A stretch of DNA of 64,000 bases, taken from Glebionis coronaria. Taxonomy: Eukaryota > Streptophyta > Magnoliopsida > Asterales > Asteraceae. This document shows, piece after piece, positions 21,806-33,704 of this stretch. The number at the start of each line of letters is the position of its first letter. Position 1 is the first letter of the stretch. Position numbers and translations under genes: made by a program. The stretch is from assembly GCA_025667525.1 (NCBI GenBank), contig CM046874.1:428318400-428382399 (forward strand), written 5' to 3'. The notes under the pieces were generated by a model. That model was not told the origin of the DNA, ran no database searches, and saw nothing but the letters and a program-made list of their open reading frames with translations.

Positions 21806-23915
21806 TGATAGGTGTGTAAACACCCATCCTTTTTACCACTTAATTACAATAATAATCGAGCCAAAACGTGTATTTTATGTCATTTATGTCGGAATTATGC
21901 GTGGTTTGTGTTTTTCTTGTGATTTAGGACGAAAAGGTGAAAAGTGGATAAAACACGGCTTTCACGGGCTTTTATCGAAGAAAAAAGACAAAAGACGAAG
22001 TCGAAAGATCAAAAGTGCAAAAAGAACGGAAGTCCAATACCAATTCTGAAGATTTATCGAAGAAAAAGTCAAAAGACGGAAGTTTACTAAAAGCCGAAGA
22101 ACTCAAGTCTAATTTATTGAAGAAATTACAAGACGAGTTATTAATCCCGAGACAAAAGTCGAAGAATTGGAAGATTAAGGACTTAATGATAATTAAAGAA
22201 AGAAGAAAGAGGGGAGGAAGCTTCCTTCCACTAATCCTCCTCCTCCCCTATATATTTAGATCATTTGTGTAATTTTGAGGTTGTTAGCTAATTTGACAAA
22301 TTAGTCTTTCCACCATTTTCATTACTTGCACCATTTTAATTTCATTTACTAAATTGTTCTTTAATTTCATGTCTTAAATTTCGTACCTTTTAATTCCAAG
22401 TAAGTTAATTTTATTGTTAATCTTTGTTTTCCTTTAATCAAGCTTTTCTCTATCATTCTCATCCTACTTTTCTTGTTTTTGATTTGTTACAAATTCGGAT
22501 TAAGCAATCTTTTGCTTAATCCCATTGCTTAGTTGATTAAAAAGTTCATCTTTTTATTTCCATCTAGGCTTGTATACGAATTAAGCTATAAGTTTGAAAA
22601 TCTTATTGGCTTATTTTGTATTTAGCTTATTTGATTTTAAAGTTTTCTAAAAAGTTTTATCTTTTTAAAGTTCCTTTTATAAAGTTTATGAATTTCATAT
22701 TTCAAAAGTTGTCAAATTTATGCTTAGTGAGTTGTTTTAGATTTGGTTAAGTGAGCTTATTGAAAGTGCTTATTGAGATTTTTGCTTATCTCCATTTTCG
22801 GATTTGTTGGTGTTCATCGCAATATTGAGGGTAATACACATTCCGATGGATTGCTTGTTTGTATCGCAATAACCCTTGTGGTTCTACTTTGCGATCATTT
22901 GTACCATCCCCCTTATTCCGATCGGGATTGCGATCGCTCATTGCGATCGCATATTCCGACGGAGTTTAAGGTATATTGCGACGAAGTGCTGCCCAAATTT
23001 TGACAGCCACATTCGGATAGAATTTGGCACCTTAATTATTTCGACAATTTTTATTTTTAGACATTCCGATAGTTCTTTTTTAAAACATTTCGACAGTTTT
23101 CTTTTAGTATTCCGATAGAATTTTTTTATAACATTTCGATACTCAGTTGTTATTCACATTCCGATAGATACCATTTTAAAAATATTCCGATAGATGATTT
23201 TAGTCTTACATTACGATGGAACTTTTTTTAGTACTATATTGCGATGCAATTTAGTACTATATTGCGATGGACCAGCATGCATGCATGCTTCATTTCATTT
23301 AGGCGCCAAAAGTGAGCAGCTAGGCTGGCTGCTTCCAGCAGCTAGCCTGCCTGCTTGCTTATTTAATAATATTGTTCCGTAATTGTTTAGTTTTATCTGA
23401 AAGTTGTTCCGATTTTAATTTTGAAAGTTACGTATTTTTAGTTGAATTTTTCGTCGATTTTTACTATTAATATTTTTTCGTAAAGTTTAAGTTTTATCTT
23501 TTATTTAGTACCCGTTTTAGGTTTTGCCTCGTTTAGTTTTAAAGTACCATTTTAGTTTTATTCTCTCCTTTTTCATTTAGTAAACTTTATTTTCGAGTCG
23601 ATAAATAATTTCGTCTTTTAGATTTATTTTATTAATTGTTTCGCTTTAAATTATGTTTTATTATTTGTTTTAATATTCATTTTAATATCGTTTTAACTTT
23701 TTAGTTTTTAATATTCACCTTGTTTCACTTTTATTATTTGTACTTGTCTTTAGTTTGTTTTTAAATACTTTTCGCATTTACTTTTTAATTAGTTATGGAT
23801 AATCAACTTCCCTTTTTCTTAACCAAAAACAATTGAGTCACACATTTAACCGGAAATCAATTCGTTAAGACACCGAGAAACGAACACTTTTTCAACTAGC
23901 AAAATCCTAATTTCA
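21806..23915 (+). repeat. LTR2 (middle LTR) of tandem element
   Basis: 2110 bp with the same ends as LTR1. It carries the 16-bp GCGATCGC duplication shared with LTR3. It serves at once as 3' LTR of domain 1 and 5' LTR of domain 2. By eye it differs from LTR3 at about a dozen sites. The ORFs at 21768 and 22015 are LTR sequence. Confidence 0.9.
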
Positions 23916-23917
23916 AA

Positions 23918-23932
23918 TGGCGCCGCTGCCGG
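23918..23932 (+). promoter_or_regulatory. Primer binding site 2 of tandem element
   Basis: TGGCGCCGCTGCCGG, two bases after LTR2, identical to site 1. Confidence 0.85.
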
Positions 23933-24121
23933 CTCTTTTCGTGAGGATTAACGGTTTTTTGTGAGAGACGCATTGGCTTTTGGGATCCGTTCACTCGTGA
24001 ACGTTATTTTTCCTATCAAAAATTTTCAAAAAGTTCCAAAAACATTTGAAAAATCATAAAAAGCATTTCTTTTTCAAAGTTTTTCACCAAAAATATTCTT
24101 CTTGCTTGTCTATTTTTCTTC

Positions 24122-25681
24122 ATGGATTCGTCTTGTGTACGGTGTGGGAGACCATGGCATGGTTTTCAAACATGTCAATGGTGTATTTGTGAGCGGTGTG
24201 GTTCTGATATCGACGATACACAATTTGGATTTTGTCCATTTTGCAATTCAACAAATTCGCACTTCTCCTCTTACAATAATTTCTCACCCTCTCCCGTCTA
24301 TGACGATCCTTATCCTCAAAATGCACCAGATTTTTCTCCATCCCCGTGGTGCTATAAGTGTGGGGGTCCTCACGAAAGTTTTCACTGTCCAACGGGGGAT
24401 CAAAATTAATATAATTATACCCCTTCCAGTTTTGACCAACCCCTGTAATATCCAATTGATCATCAGCCTCGTCACGGGATGAGTTACCAAGAACCAATTG
24501 ACGATCTTGCTACAGCCTTTCAAGAACAAAGAAACGATCTTGCAACAGCTTTTCAAGAACAAACGAAAGAGCTTTTACACACGCTGCAAACTTGTATGGA
24601 GTCATTTTTACAGCAGCAAGATCAGACGAGTACTCATATCCCTGAGCTTATTATTAGCCCTTCAGGTATTGAGGAGAGCGATGATGATATTGAGGTTATT
24701 TTCGACGAGGAGGAATTTCTAAAGCAACGTAAGACTTCTCCCCTTCCTCCTTCGTCTATTGCTATCACACCCGAGGAGCCCGTTGGCTCTCTCATCCTGG
24801 AGGATGAGCATCTTGACGTTATCTCGGCAACTGAATCGGACAAATTCCTAAAGTCTAGTGTCGAGGAACTTGTCGTCTTCCCAAGTGAGCCCGCGGGTAT
24901 TCCGGAAAATCTGTGTGATGTGTCGACTTTTGCGGAGCTTACGGACAAGTTTGCTTCGCTAGTCAATGATCACATACTCACAACTCCACATGCGATATTT
25001 GATCCTCCCAACAAGAGTTCAACATGTGGTGAGTATGATCATTTCGTCTTCGAGCCCGAGATTGAGGAAATTATCGACCGAGAGCTAGCTTTTTTACCTC
25101 CGCTTCCTCCTACAAGCGAGGTCGATTTTTCCAACATCGATGCCGAACTTGATGAGTTGGAACGACTTATTTTTCATAATATTGACGAACCAACTCACTT
25201 GGCCAATCATCCTATTCTCGAGGAGTTACCTAATCAACACTCCTCTTATGAGAATTATGTTTACCACATTCGTGAGGATTTACCTTATCAACAATCCCCA
25301 CAAATGAATGATGGTTTCGTACTTGATCGTGATCTTTTCAAACGAGTTTCTACACTCTTTATCTACGATGATATCGACAAGATCTACTTTCATGAGGATA
25401 AATGCTTTGACCCGGGAGGTGACATGGACCATTCTATGATTGATAATTTTACGGCTTTGCCAATTGGTCTACATCCATTGTCTTTGTAGGATGACAATGT
25501 GATTCCCTTACCCACCCCACCTCCCGTCAATCTGGATTTCACTTGCTTTTCTTATATTGAGAAGACTTTCCTACCATTCAAGACTTATCCTCTCGCCTCT
25601 CCTTTGTTGATGTCCTCCGGGAACGAGGACAAGGTCTTTGATCCCGGTATTACATTTGAGGCTTCCCCATGGACCATTTAA
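24122..25681 (+). pseudogene. Zinc-motif plus acidic ORF, internal domain 2 (three in-frame stops)
   Basis: Second copy of the frame at 18290, same length and almost the same protein. The N-terminal Cys-rich segment here reads CVRCGRPWHGFQ, giving a CX2C pair where copy 1 has F for the second Cys. Shared stops at 24407 and 24446 separate it from a 336-codon open stretch starting MSYQEPIDDLATAFQEQ at 24479. This includes the repeated segment intact, because the codon that is TAA in copy 1 is CAA here. A private TAG at 25487 (GAG in copy 1) breaks the C-terminus; the remaining 60 codons stay open to 25681. Function is unknown; it is probably an RNA-binding, gag-like or accessory product of a non-autonomous element. 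Confidence 0.75.
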
Positions 25682-27635
25682 TTCTGGGACGAGTCAGGCT
25701 CGTGACTCGGTTAACAAAAACAAGCGCTCTTCGGGAGGCAACCCGATTATCTATCTTTATCTGTTTTCACCATAAGTGTAGGGGGAGCCCCGTGGTGTTT
25801 CTTGTTCTCTTTCTTATCATATGCAGGGATTAGAGCTTCAAAGACACACTCTTGAATACTTTTGACGAACCGTGATTCCGTGTTCCCTTCTTCCCGGTTC
25901 TATCTTAAACTCTTTTCGATTCACTATTTTATATTTCTCAATATTAAAATAGGAATCTCGTTAGTTGTCTCTTCCTTAGAAAGATTTAAACAACGTGCAC
26001 AATGTCCTAAGTGTAGGGGAGTTTACTCCCACATGCTTAAACATTGAGGACAATGTTTATATTAAGTGTAGGGGGGACTTCTATCAAAGTTTTAAGTGGA
26101 CTTTTCCATTAAAATGCCTTCATTTAACCGGAAAATCATATTTTTCAACATTTTTCAAATTTTTTATTAACTTTGCCATGTAGTGGTAATTTTTAAATTT
26201 TTATCGTTGCTTTCATATGTATATATCCCGCAATAAAGTCAAAAATATTAATAAAGTGGTATAGCTAGTTTAGAAGTCTTTGACATATTAGGCCCGTTGC
26301 GATTATTTTGACTCAACCCGAATAGACTTATCCAAGTTTATTCTAGCTAGTATCCTTAACCATGTAGACCTTAATTGGTTTATTAGGCTAAGCATCCACG
26401 AGTCTCATTACTTGAGATTTTAAATTGTGGAGAATGAGAAATGATAGAGTCAATTATAAGTCGGTATTCTTGCACAAGCTCACTTGATGTAATTATCTGC
26501 CTATTCTCCCCTCACTTGCTAATAACTTATCTGCAATAAGTAAGGTCGTACGATTTGAAAAGTTACTTAGCTTCTAGCCCAAGATCGTTTAAAAGTTGCT
26601 CGGTAATGATAAGAGTTCATAGCCAAGGCATAACTTATGAAGCGGGGCGCGAAGATTGGCGAGTCCGAAAAGACCCTAACAAGGCATGAGGATTCAATCT
26701 TATTGCTAAAGATCCAAGGTGATGTGAAAAGCATTATTCCCAAAATCAATATGAAGGATCAAGACTCACGACGAAAAGCAATCAACTCCCATAAAGATCA
26801 TGGAGAAGTCTATCCGAAAAGACCCTAACAAGGTATGAGGATAGATAGATCCAAGTCCGAAAAGGAGGCGGATCGTTGTATCTCAAAATCCCAATTAGCG
26901 ATTGAAGAAATAATCATGAAGTCGTGGTCAACAAAGTTGGAGTACCCCTCAAAAGTCTCCAAGTGAAGAAACTCTATTAACGAAGAGAAGACCATTATCT
27001 CAAGAACGTCTCTCGAAGATATGAAGTATGAAGTACATGCCAAATATCGGCCCGAGAAAGGTCTCAAATCGTGAAACGAGTTATGCCAAGATATGAAATT
27101 TTTGATATCCCGAGAAGCAGTTTTAAGAGATTTTGTCCTTTAGCTAACTATTGATCAAATCGTCCTACTTTGCTTTCTGCCTGAATAAACTATCGCAATA
27201 AGTCCAAAAATGCATCTTCATGATCATTCTAAGACAAAAATAAAATATAAGAGATACACCTAGGAATAAGGGAGTTTAAGCATATAATTAAGCCATGTGT
27301 GTAAGTGTTTGTTTTGCTAACTTATAATAACAATGATTTCGTTTTTAAGCTTAGTTTGGAGAACATGATACTTGAGGGTGATAAATCTTTGCAGCACCGA
27401 AGCCTTAATGTAAGTCTTAGATCTCTTTGCAAGTTATTTCCATATAGCTATTTTCTAGTGAAAATGGGTTTCTATCCTTTTGTTTACTTTAAAGTTTTAA
27501 TTTCTCTTAGTACTCTAATTTTTGTTTTAGTAGTATGTTAATAAGGCCAGGGTTGATTGATTATGAGAAAAGTGTAAAATTGCTTTATCACTAAGCATTG
27601 CATGAGGGCATGGCAATGGTTAAGTGTAGGGGATT
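25682..27635 (+). other. 3' noncoding region of internal domain 2
   Basis: A near-identical copy of 19850-21805, with the same four GTGTAGGGG motifs and the same direct repeat. The last motif abuts LTR3. No gene is supported. Confidence 0.7.
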
Positions 27636-29736
27636 TGATAGGTGTGTAAACACCCATCCTTTTTACCACTTAATTACAATAATAATCGAGCCAAAACGTG
27701 TATTTTATGTCATTTATGTCGGAATTATGCGTGGTTTGTGTTTTTCTTGTGATTTAGGACGAAAAGGTGAAAAGTGGATAAAACACGGCTTTCACGGGCT
27801 TTTATCGAAGAAAAAAGACAAAAGACGAAGTCGAAAGATCAAAAGTGCAAAAAGAACGGAAGTCCAATACCAATTCTGAAGATTTATCGAAGAAAAAGTC
27901 AAAAGACGGAAGTTTACTAAAAGCCGAAGAACTCAAGTCTAATTTATTGAAGAAATTACAAGACGAGTTATTAATCCCGAGACAAAAGTCGAAGAATTGG
28001 AAGATTAAGGACTTAATGATAATTAAAGAAAGAAGAAAGAGGGGAGGAAGCTTTCTTCCACTAATCCTCCTCCTCCCCTATATATTTAGATCATTTGTGT
28101 AATTTTGAGGTTGTTAGCTAATTTGACAAATTAGTCTTTCCACCATTTTCATTACTTGCACCATTTTAATTTCATTTACTAAATTGTTCTTTAATTTCAT
28201 GTCTTAAATTTCGTACCTTTTAATTCCATGTAAGTTAATTTTATTGTTAATCTTTGTTTTCCTTTAATCAAGCTTTTCTCTATCATTCTCATCCTACTTT
28301 TCTTGTTTTTGATTTGTTACAAATTCGGATTAAGCAATCTTTTGCTTAATCCCATTGCTTAGTTGATTAAAAAGTTCATCTTTTTATTTCCATCTAGGCT
28401 TGTATACGAATTAAGCTATAAGTTTGAAAATCTTATTGGCTTATTTTGTATTTAGCTTATTTGATTTTAAAGTTTTCTAAAAAGTTTTATCTTTTTAAAG
28501 TTCCTTTTATAAAGTTTATGAATTTCATATTTCAAAAGTTGTCAAATTTATGCTTAGTGAGTTGTTTTAGATTTGGTTAAGTGAGCTTATTGAAAGTGCT
28601 TATTGAGATTTTTGCTTATCTCCATTTTCGGATTTGTTGGTGTTCATCGCAATATTGAGGGTAATACACATTCCGATGGATTGCTTGTTTGTATCGCAAT
28701 AACCCTTGTGGTTCTACTTTGCGATCATTTGTACCATCCCCCTTATTCCGATCGGGATTGCGATCGCTCATTGCGATCGCATATTCCGACGGAGTTTAAG
28801 GTATATTGCGACGAAGTGCTGCCCAAATTTTGACAGCCACATTCGGATAGAATTTGGCACCTTAATTATTTCGACAATTTTTATTTTTAGACATTCCGAT
28901 AGTTCTTTTTTAAAACATTTCGACAGTTTTCTTTTAGTATTCCGATAGAATTTTTTTATAACATTCCGATACTCAGTTGTTATTCACATTCCGATAGATA
29001 CCATTTTAAAAATATTCCGATAGATGATTTTAGTCTTACATTACGATGGAACTTTTTTTAGTACTATATTGCGATGGAATTTAGTACTATATTGCGATGG
29101 ACCAGCATGCATGCATGCTTCATTTCATTTAGGCGCCAAAAGTGAGCAGCCGCTTCCAGCAGCTAGCCTGCCTGCTTGCTTATTTAATAATATTGTTCCC
29201 TAATTGTTTAGTTTTATCTGAAAGTTGTTCCGATTTTAATTTTGAAAGTTACGTATTTTTAGTTGAATTTTTCGTCGATTTTTACTATTAATATTTTTTC
29301 GTAAAGTTTAAGTTTTATCTTTTATTTAGTACCCGTTTTAGGTTTTGCCTCGTTTAGTTTTAAAGTACCATTTTAGTTTTATTCTCTCCTTTTTCATTTA
29401 GTAAACTTTATTTTCGAGTCGATAATTAATTTCGTCTTTTAGATTTATTTTATTAATTGTTTCGCTTTAAATTACGTTTTATTATTTGTTTTAATATTCA
29501 TTTTAATATCGTTTTAACTTTTTAGTTTTTAATATTCACCTTGTTTCACTTTTATTATTTGTACTTGTCTTTAGTTTGTTTTTAAATACTTTTCGCATTT
29601 ACTTTTTAATTAGTTATGGATAATCAACTTCCCTTTTTCTTAACCAAAAACAATTGTGTCACACATTTAACCGGATATTAATTCGTTAAGACACCGAGAA
29701 ACGAACACTTTTTCAACTAGCAAAATCCTAATTTCA
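27636..29736 (+). repeat. LTR3 of tandem element
   Basis: 2101 bp with the same ends, followed directly by the CACCC duplication and no primer site, so this is the right edge of the insertion. It carries the 16-bp duplication shared with LTR2 and a private 9-bp deletion near 29150. A few substitutions cluster in its last 90 bp. Confidence 0.9.
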
Positions 29737-29741
29737 CACCC
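29737..29741. repeat. Target site duplication, right copy (CACCC)
   Basis: CACCC follows LTR3 and matches 15987-15991. Confidence 0.85.
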
Positions 29742-30916
29742 TAAGGCTCTAATGACAAGGTTCGTGCTACATGCCCCACACCCTAAGGCTCCTTTAGGTC
29801 ATGTTTTAATCTTATTCTTTCTTATTTATGATATATATATTAGGCCAAATTCTGTGGTCCCATTGTCTGAATACCTCCTACTTAGTGGTTATGAGCCACC
29901 TTAGTCGGAAGTCCACAACGCTAGCACCCTCAATGTGTTCATGCTTTAATTACAAGGAGATAAACGATTTGGCTAAGAGTTAAGATATCGAATCTACACC
30001 GCAAAAATCCTCATTTATTAAGCAATTAAATATACAAGTGGGAAGAAAGAGCCACAAAACTCATATAAATAAGAATTAACCCTTAAACTTATTATCAACT
30101 CTATCATCTCTCGTTCTCCACAATTTAAAATCTCAAGGAATGAGACTCGTGGATGCTTAGCCTAATAAACCAATTAAGGTCCATATGGTTAAGGATACTA
30201 GCTAGAGTAAACTTGGGATAAGTAAACCCGGGTTGAGTCAGAATATTCACGACGGGCCTAATATATCAAAGATATCTAAACTTGTTAAAACCATTTTATT
30301 TATATATTTTTTTGACTTTATTCTTGAAATGGAAAATATAAATGAGATACGATGACAAAAGGAAAGAAAATAAATGGAAATACTACTAGGCCAAAATAGA
30401 TCAAAAATTTGAAAAATGTTGAAAAAAATTTTAAATTTTCCGGTTAAATGGGGTCAAATTCATGGAAAAGCCCACTAAATTCGATAGAAGTCCCCCCTAC
30501 ACTTAATATTAACATTGTCCTCAATGTTTAAGCATGTGGGAGAATAAACTCCCCTACACTTAGGACATTGAATACGTTGTTTAAAATCGAGCTAAGGAAG
30601 GGACAACTAAAGTGATTACATTTATTCGTCTTATTTATATACATGTATGAATCATAATAGTTTTGAGAGAACCGGGTACACGAGAAACACGGGATCACGG
30701 GTCGCGTCAAAAGCACCAAAAGTGGATCATCAAAGAACATGTCCCTGCACAACATCACAACATACAAACAACCTAATTGGCTCCCCCCTACACTTATTGG
30801 TGGAAATGGGTGAAGGTGAAAAAGGGTGAAAAGGATGGTAAAGGTAAAAATCTAACCTAGTTATACGATGCTTGATTTAATTATCACGAGTCTCTAGCTC
30901 GACTCGATTTCCCGAA
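29742..30916 (-). other. Athila-2 3' noncoding region, main part
   Basis: About 1.2 kb downstream of pol on the minus strand. It contains minus-strand TAAGTGTAGGGG motifs at 30492-30505, 30551-30562 and 30783-30795. Their order matches the motifs in the tandem element, and long stretches match 20170-20640 inverted. Two copies of CACACCCTAAGGCTC lie at its left end, one of them split by the insertion. No gene is supported. Confidence 0.7.
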
Positions 30917-32265
30917 TTAATTCAAGGGAAATGTGGAGAGGGATGGAATCATCTCATGAGAGATGTCCTCTCCAAAGTACAACTTAACCCGTTGGCCATT
31001 CACCTTAAAATTGGGCCCATTTGGTTGGGATAACTCAATGGTGCCATAAGGGAAGATTTGGGCCACGGTGAATGGACCGGACCAACGACTCTTAAGTTTA
31101 CCCGAAAAGATTTTCAACCGAGAGTTAAAAAGTAAAACTTGATCACCAATGTGGAACTCTCGGTTTTTAATATTGGAATCATGAATGAGCTTAGTCTTCT
31201 CCTTGTAGATTAATGAATTTTCATAAGCCTCATTCCTAAGTTCATTGAGTTCATTGAGTTGGATTTTCCTATGATCACCGGCTTTGTTTATGTCAAAATT
31301 AGCCCATTTCAAGGCCCAATAAGCCTTATGCTCCAACTCTATGGGGAGGTGGTACGCCTTTCCGTACACAAGGCGATAAGGGGTACAACCTATAGGTGTC
31401 TTATAAGCGGTACGGAAAGCCCACAAAGCATCATCTAATTTATCGGCCCATGAGGCACGATGATCTCCCACGGTTCACTCTAAGATTCGCTTAAGACCAC
31501 GGTTGGAAACCTCAGCTTGACCATTAGTTTGTGGATGATACGCGGTGGAAAGTCGGTGATTGACACCATACTTAGCCATGACTCGTGCAAATTGATCATT
31601 GCAAAAATGAGTCCCGCGATCACTAATAATAGCACGAGGCACACCGAATCGAGCAAACATTTGTTTCAAGAAGTTAACAACCACCCTCGCATCGTTAGTA
31701 GGTAAAGCCTTTGCTTCAACTCATTTTGATACGTAGTCAACGGCTACGAGGATGTACTTGTTTCCTTTGGATGATGGAAATGGCCCCATAAAGTCGATGC
31801 CCCATACGTCAAAGATTTCACACTCTTGGATGAAATTTTGAGGCATATCATCTTTATGTGTGATCTTGCCTTGTCTTTGGCAAGAATCACAATGCTTAAC
31901 CATTTCATGAGCATCATGATAAATGGTGGGCCAATAGAATCTGGAATCAAAAACTTTTTTAGCGGTGTAATTAGGACCAAAGTGACCACCGGTGGGTCCT
32001 TTGTGGCAAGCTTCAAGGATTTGTAAAGCCGCCGGCCCATCAACACATCTACGAATGATTAAATCCGCACATTGCTTGAAAAGATAAGGGTCTTCCCAAT
32101 AGTACGTTTTGACGCCCTTAAAGAATTTTTTCTTTTGTTGGGACGATAACCCTTTGATAAGAACACCACCCGCCAAATAGTTTGCAATGTCCGCAAACCA
32201 TGGGGTATCATCAAGATTGGAATTAATAGACACTAAGTTCTCAAGGGGAAAAGATTCATTAATCT
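30917..32265 (-). pseudogene. pol: Athila-2 integrase region of pol (two in-frame stops)
   Basis: The minus-strand frame shows a full integrase in pieces. The zinc-binding HHCC is [12 protein letters not shown] ... HCDSCQRQG. The catalytic core has D in [10 protein letters not shown] in AIISDRGTHFCND and E in NGQAEVSNRGLKRILE. The C-terminal part includes WAFRTAYKTPIGCTPY, HIGDQVLLFNSRLKIF, RWSGPFTVAQIFPYGTIELS and VNGQRVKLYFGED. The DDE residues are all present. TGA at about 31720 replaces the Trp after VDYVSK (TGG to TGA), and another TGA at about 31474 follows GLKRILE. No further frameshift is obvious. The intact enzyme would insert the cDNA copy into chromosomes; this copy is dead unless both stops are read through. 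Confidence 0.9.
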
Positions 32266-33704
32266 CTTGATTTGGAAGTCCCCCTTGATAAGGATCCTCA
32301 AGTCTACTAAGATGATCCGCGGCTAGGTTTTCTTCTCCCTTTTTATCACGAATTTCGATTTTAAATTCTTGTAGGAGCAAAACCCAACGAATGAGTCTCG
32401 GTTTAGCATCTTTCTTGGTCAACGAGTATTTCAAGGCGGAATGGTCGATTTAAATGATGGTGGTGGAAAGCACAGGATAGGGGCGGAATTTCTCAAAAGC
32501 ATACACTACGGCTAAAAGCTCCTTTTCGGTAGTGGTATAATGCAATTGAGCCCCCGTCATTGTCTTACTAGCATAATGAATGGGTTGGAAATGTTTGTTA
32601 ACTCGTTGACCTAAAACCGCTCCAACAGCGAAATCACTAGCATCGCACATGAGCTCGAAAGGTAACTCCCAATTTGGAGAGACTAAGACCGGTGCCTTAG
32701 TTAATTTACCTTTAATAAGTTCGAAAGAGTCGAGACATTCTTGAGAGAAGATGAAAGGAGCATCCTTTTCTAAGAGATGAGTCATTGGACGAGCTATTTT
32801 CAAGAAATCTTGGATGAAACGTCGATAAAATCCCGCATGGCCTAAAAAACTTCTAACTCCTTTGACGGTGTGGATGTAACTTAGCAATGACGTCAACTTT
32901 AGCACGGTCTACTTCGATACCGGCTTTGGAAATTTTATGACCGAGGACGATGCCTTCTTTTACCATGAAACGGCATTTTTTCCAATTAAGAACGAGACGA
33001 GTGTCTTCACACCGTTTAAGCATACGTTCTAAATTAGCAAGGCAAGAAGAGAAAGAATCACCATAGACCGAGAAATCGTCCATAAAGACTTCCATAGTTT
33101 CTTCAACCATGTCACGGAATATTGCCATCATACACCTTTGGAAAGTCCCGGGAGCATTGCATAAGCCGAAAGGCATTCGTTTGTAAGCAAATGTTCCATA
33201 AGGAAAAGTGAATGTGGTTTTCTCTTGGTCTTTTGGATCGATAGGGATTTGAAAATATCCGAAAAAACCATCTAAGAAGCAATAGTAATCATTACCCGCT
33301 AAACGCTCGAGCATTTGATCCATGAAATAAAGAGGGAAATGATCCTTACGAGTGGCATCATTGAGCTTACGATAGTCTATGCAAACTCGCCAACCCGTTA
33401 CGAGTCGAGTAGGAATCAACTCGTTGTTTTCATTCGGAACAACGGTGATTCCGCCTTTCTTAGGCACACAATGGACGAGACTAACCCATGGCGAATCCGA
33501 GATAGGGTAAATCGTTCCGGCATCTAGAAGTTTGATAACTTCTTTCTTAATGACTTCATGAATTTTTAGATTAACCCTTCTTTGATTTTGGATTGCGGGT
33601 TTAAAGTCATCTTCTATGAGAATTTTATGAGTGCAAAAATTAGGATCAATTCCGCGGATGTCCGTGATTTTCCAAGCAATTGCTTTCTTATGATTCTTAA
33701 GTAC
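32266..33704 (-). pseudogene. pol: Athila-2 reverse transcriptase-RNase H region of pol
   Basis: On the minus strand the frame starts mid-protein at 33704 (LKNHKKAIAWKITDIRG) and runs through the RT palm and fingers: VTGWRVCIDYRKLNDATRKDHFPL, PYGTFAYKRMPFGLCNAPGTFQ and catalytic VFMDDFSVYG. The motif is FMDD rather than YMDD. A frameshift near 32880 separates RT from the connection domain and RNase H (SFLGHAGFYRRFIQDF, ELMCDASDFAVGAVLGQ, YTTTEKELLAVVYAFEKFRPY). TAA at about 32448 precedes the last RNase H segment, [23 protein letters not shown]. The protease and gag are missing because chromovirus sequence begins at 33703. The match to Athila-type pol is very clear. Confidence 0.92.

Larger units (their letters stand above)
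15992..29736 (+). mobile_element. Tandem non-autonomous Athila-like element: LTR-INT-LTR-INT-LTR
   Basis: Three LTRs (15992-18083, 21806-23915, 27636-29736) alternate with two internal domains (18084-21805, 23916-27635). Each LTR starts TGATAGGTGTG and ends AATCCTAATTTCA. A tRNA-Asp-type primer site follows LTR1 and LTR2, and a GTGTAGGGGATT tract precedes LTR2 and LTR3. The whole array is flanked by a single CACCC duplication, so it behaves as one insertion. No protease, RT or integrase is present; each internal domain holds one broken zinc-motif/acidic frame. The layout is what unequal LTR-LTR recombination between sister copies produces. Spacing between successive LTR starts is 5814 and 5830 bp. 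Confidence 0.92.
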
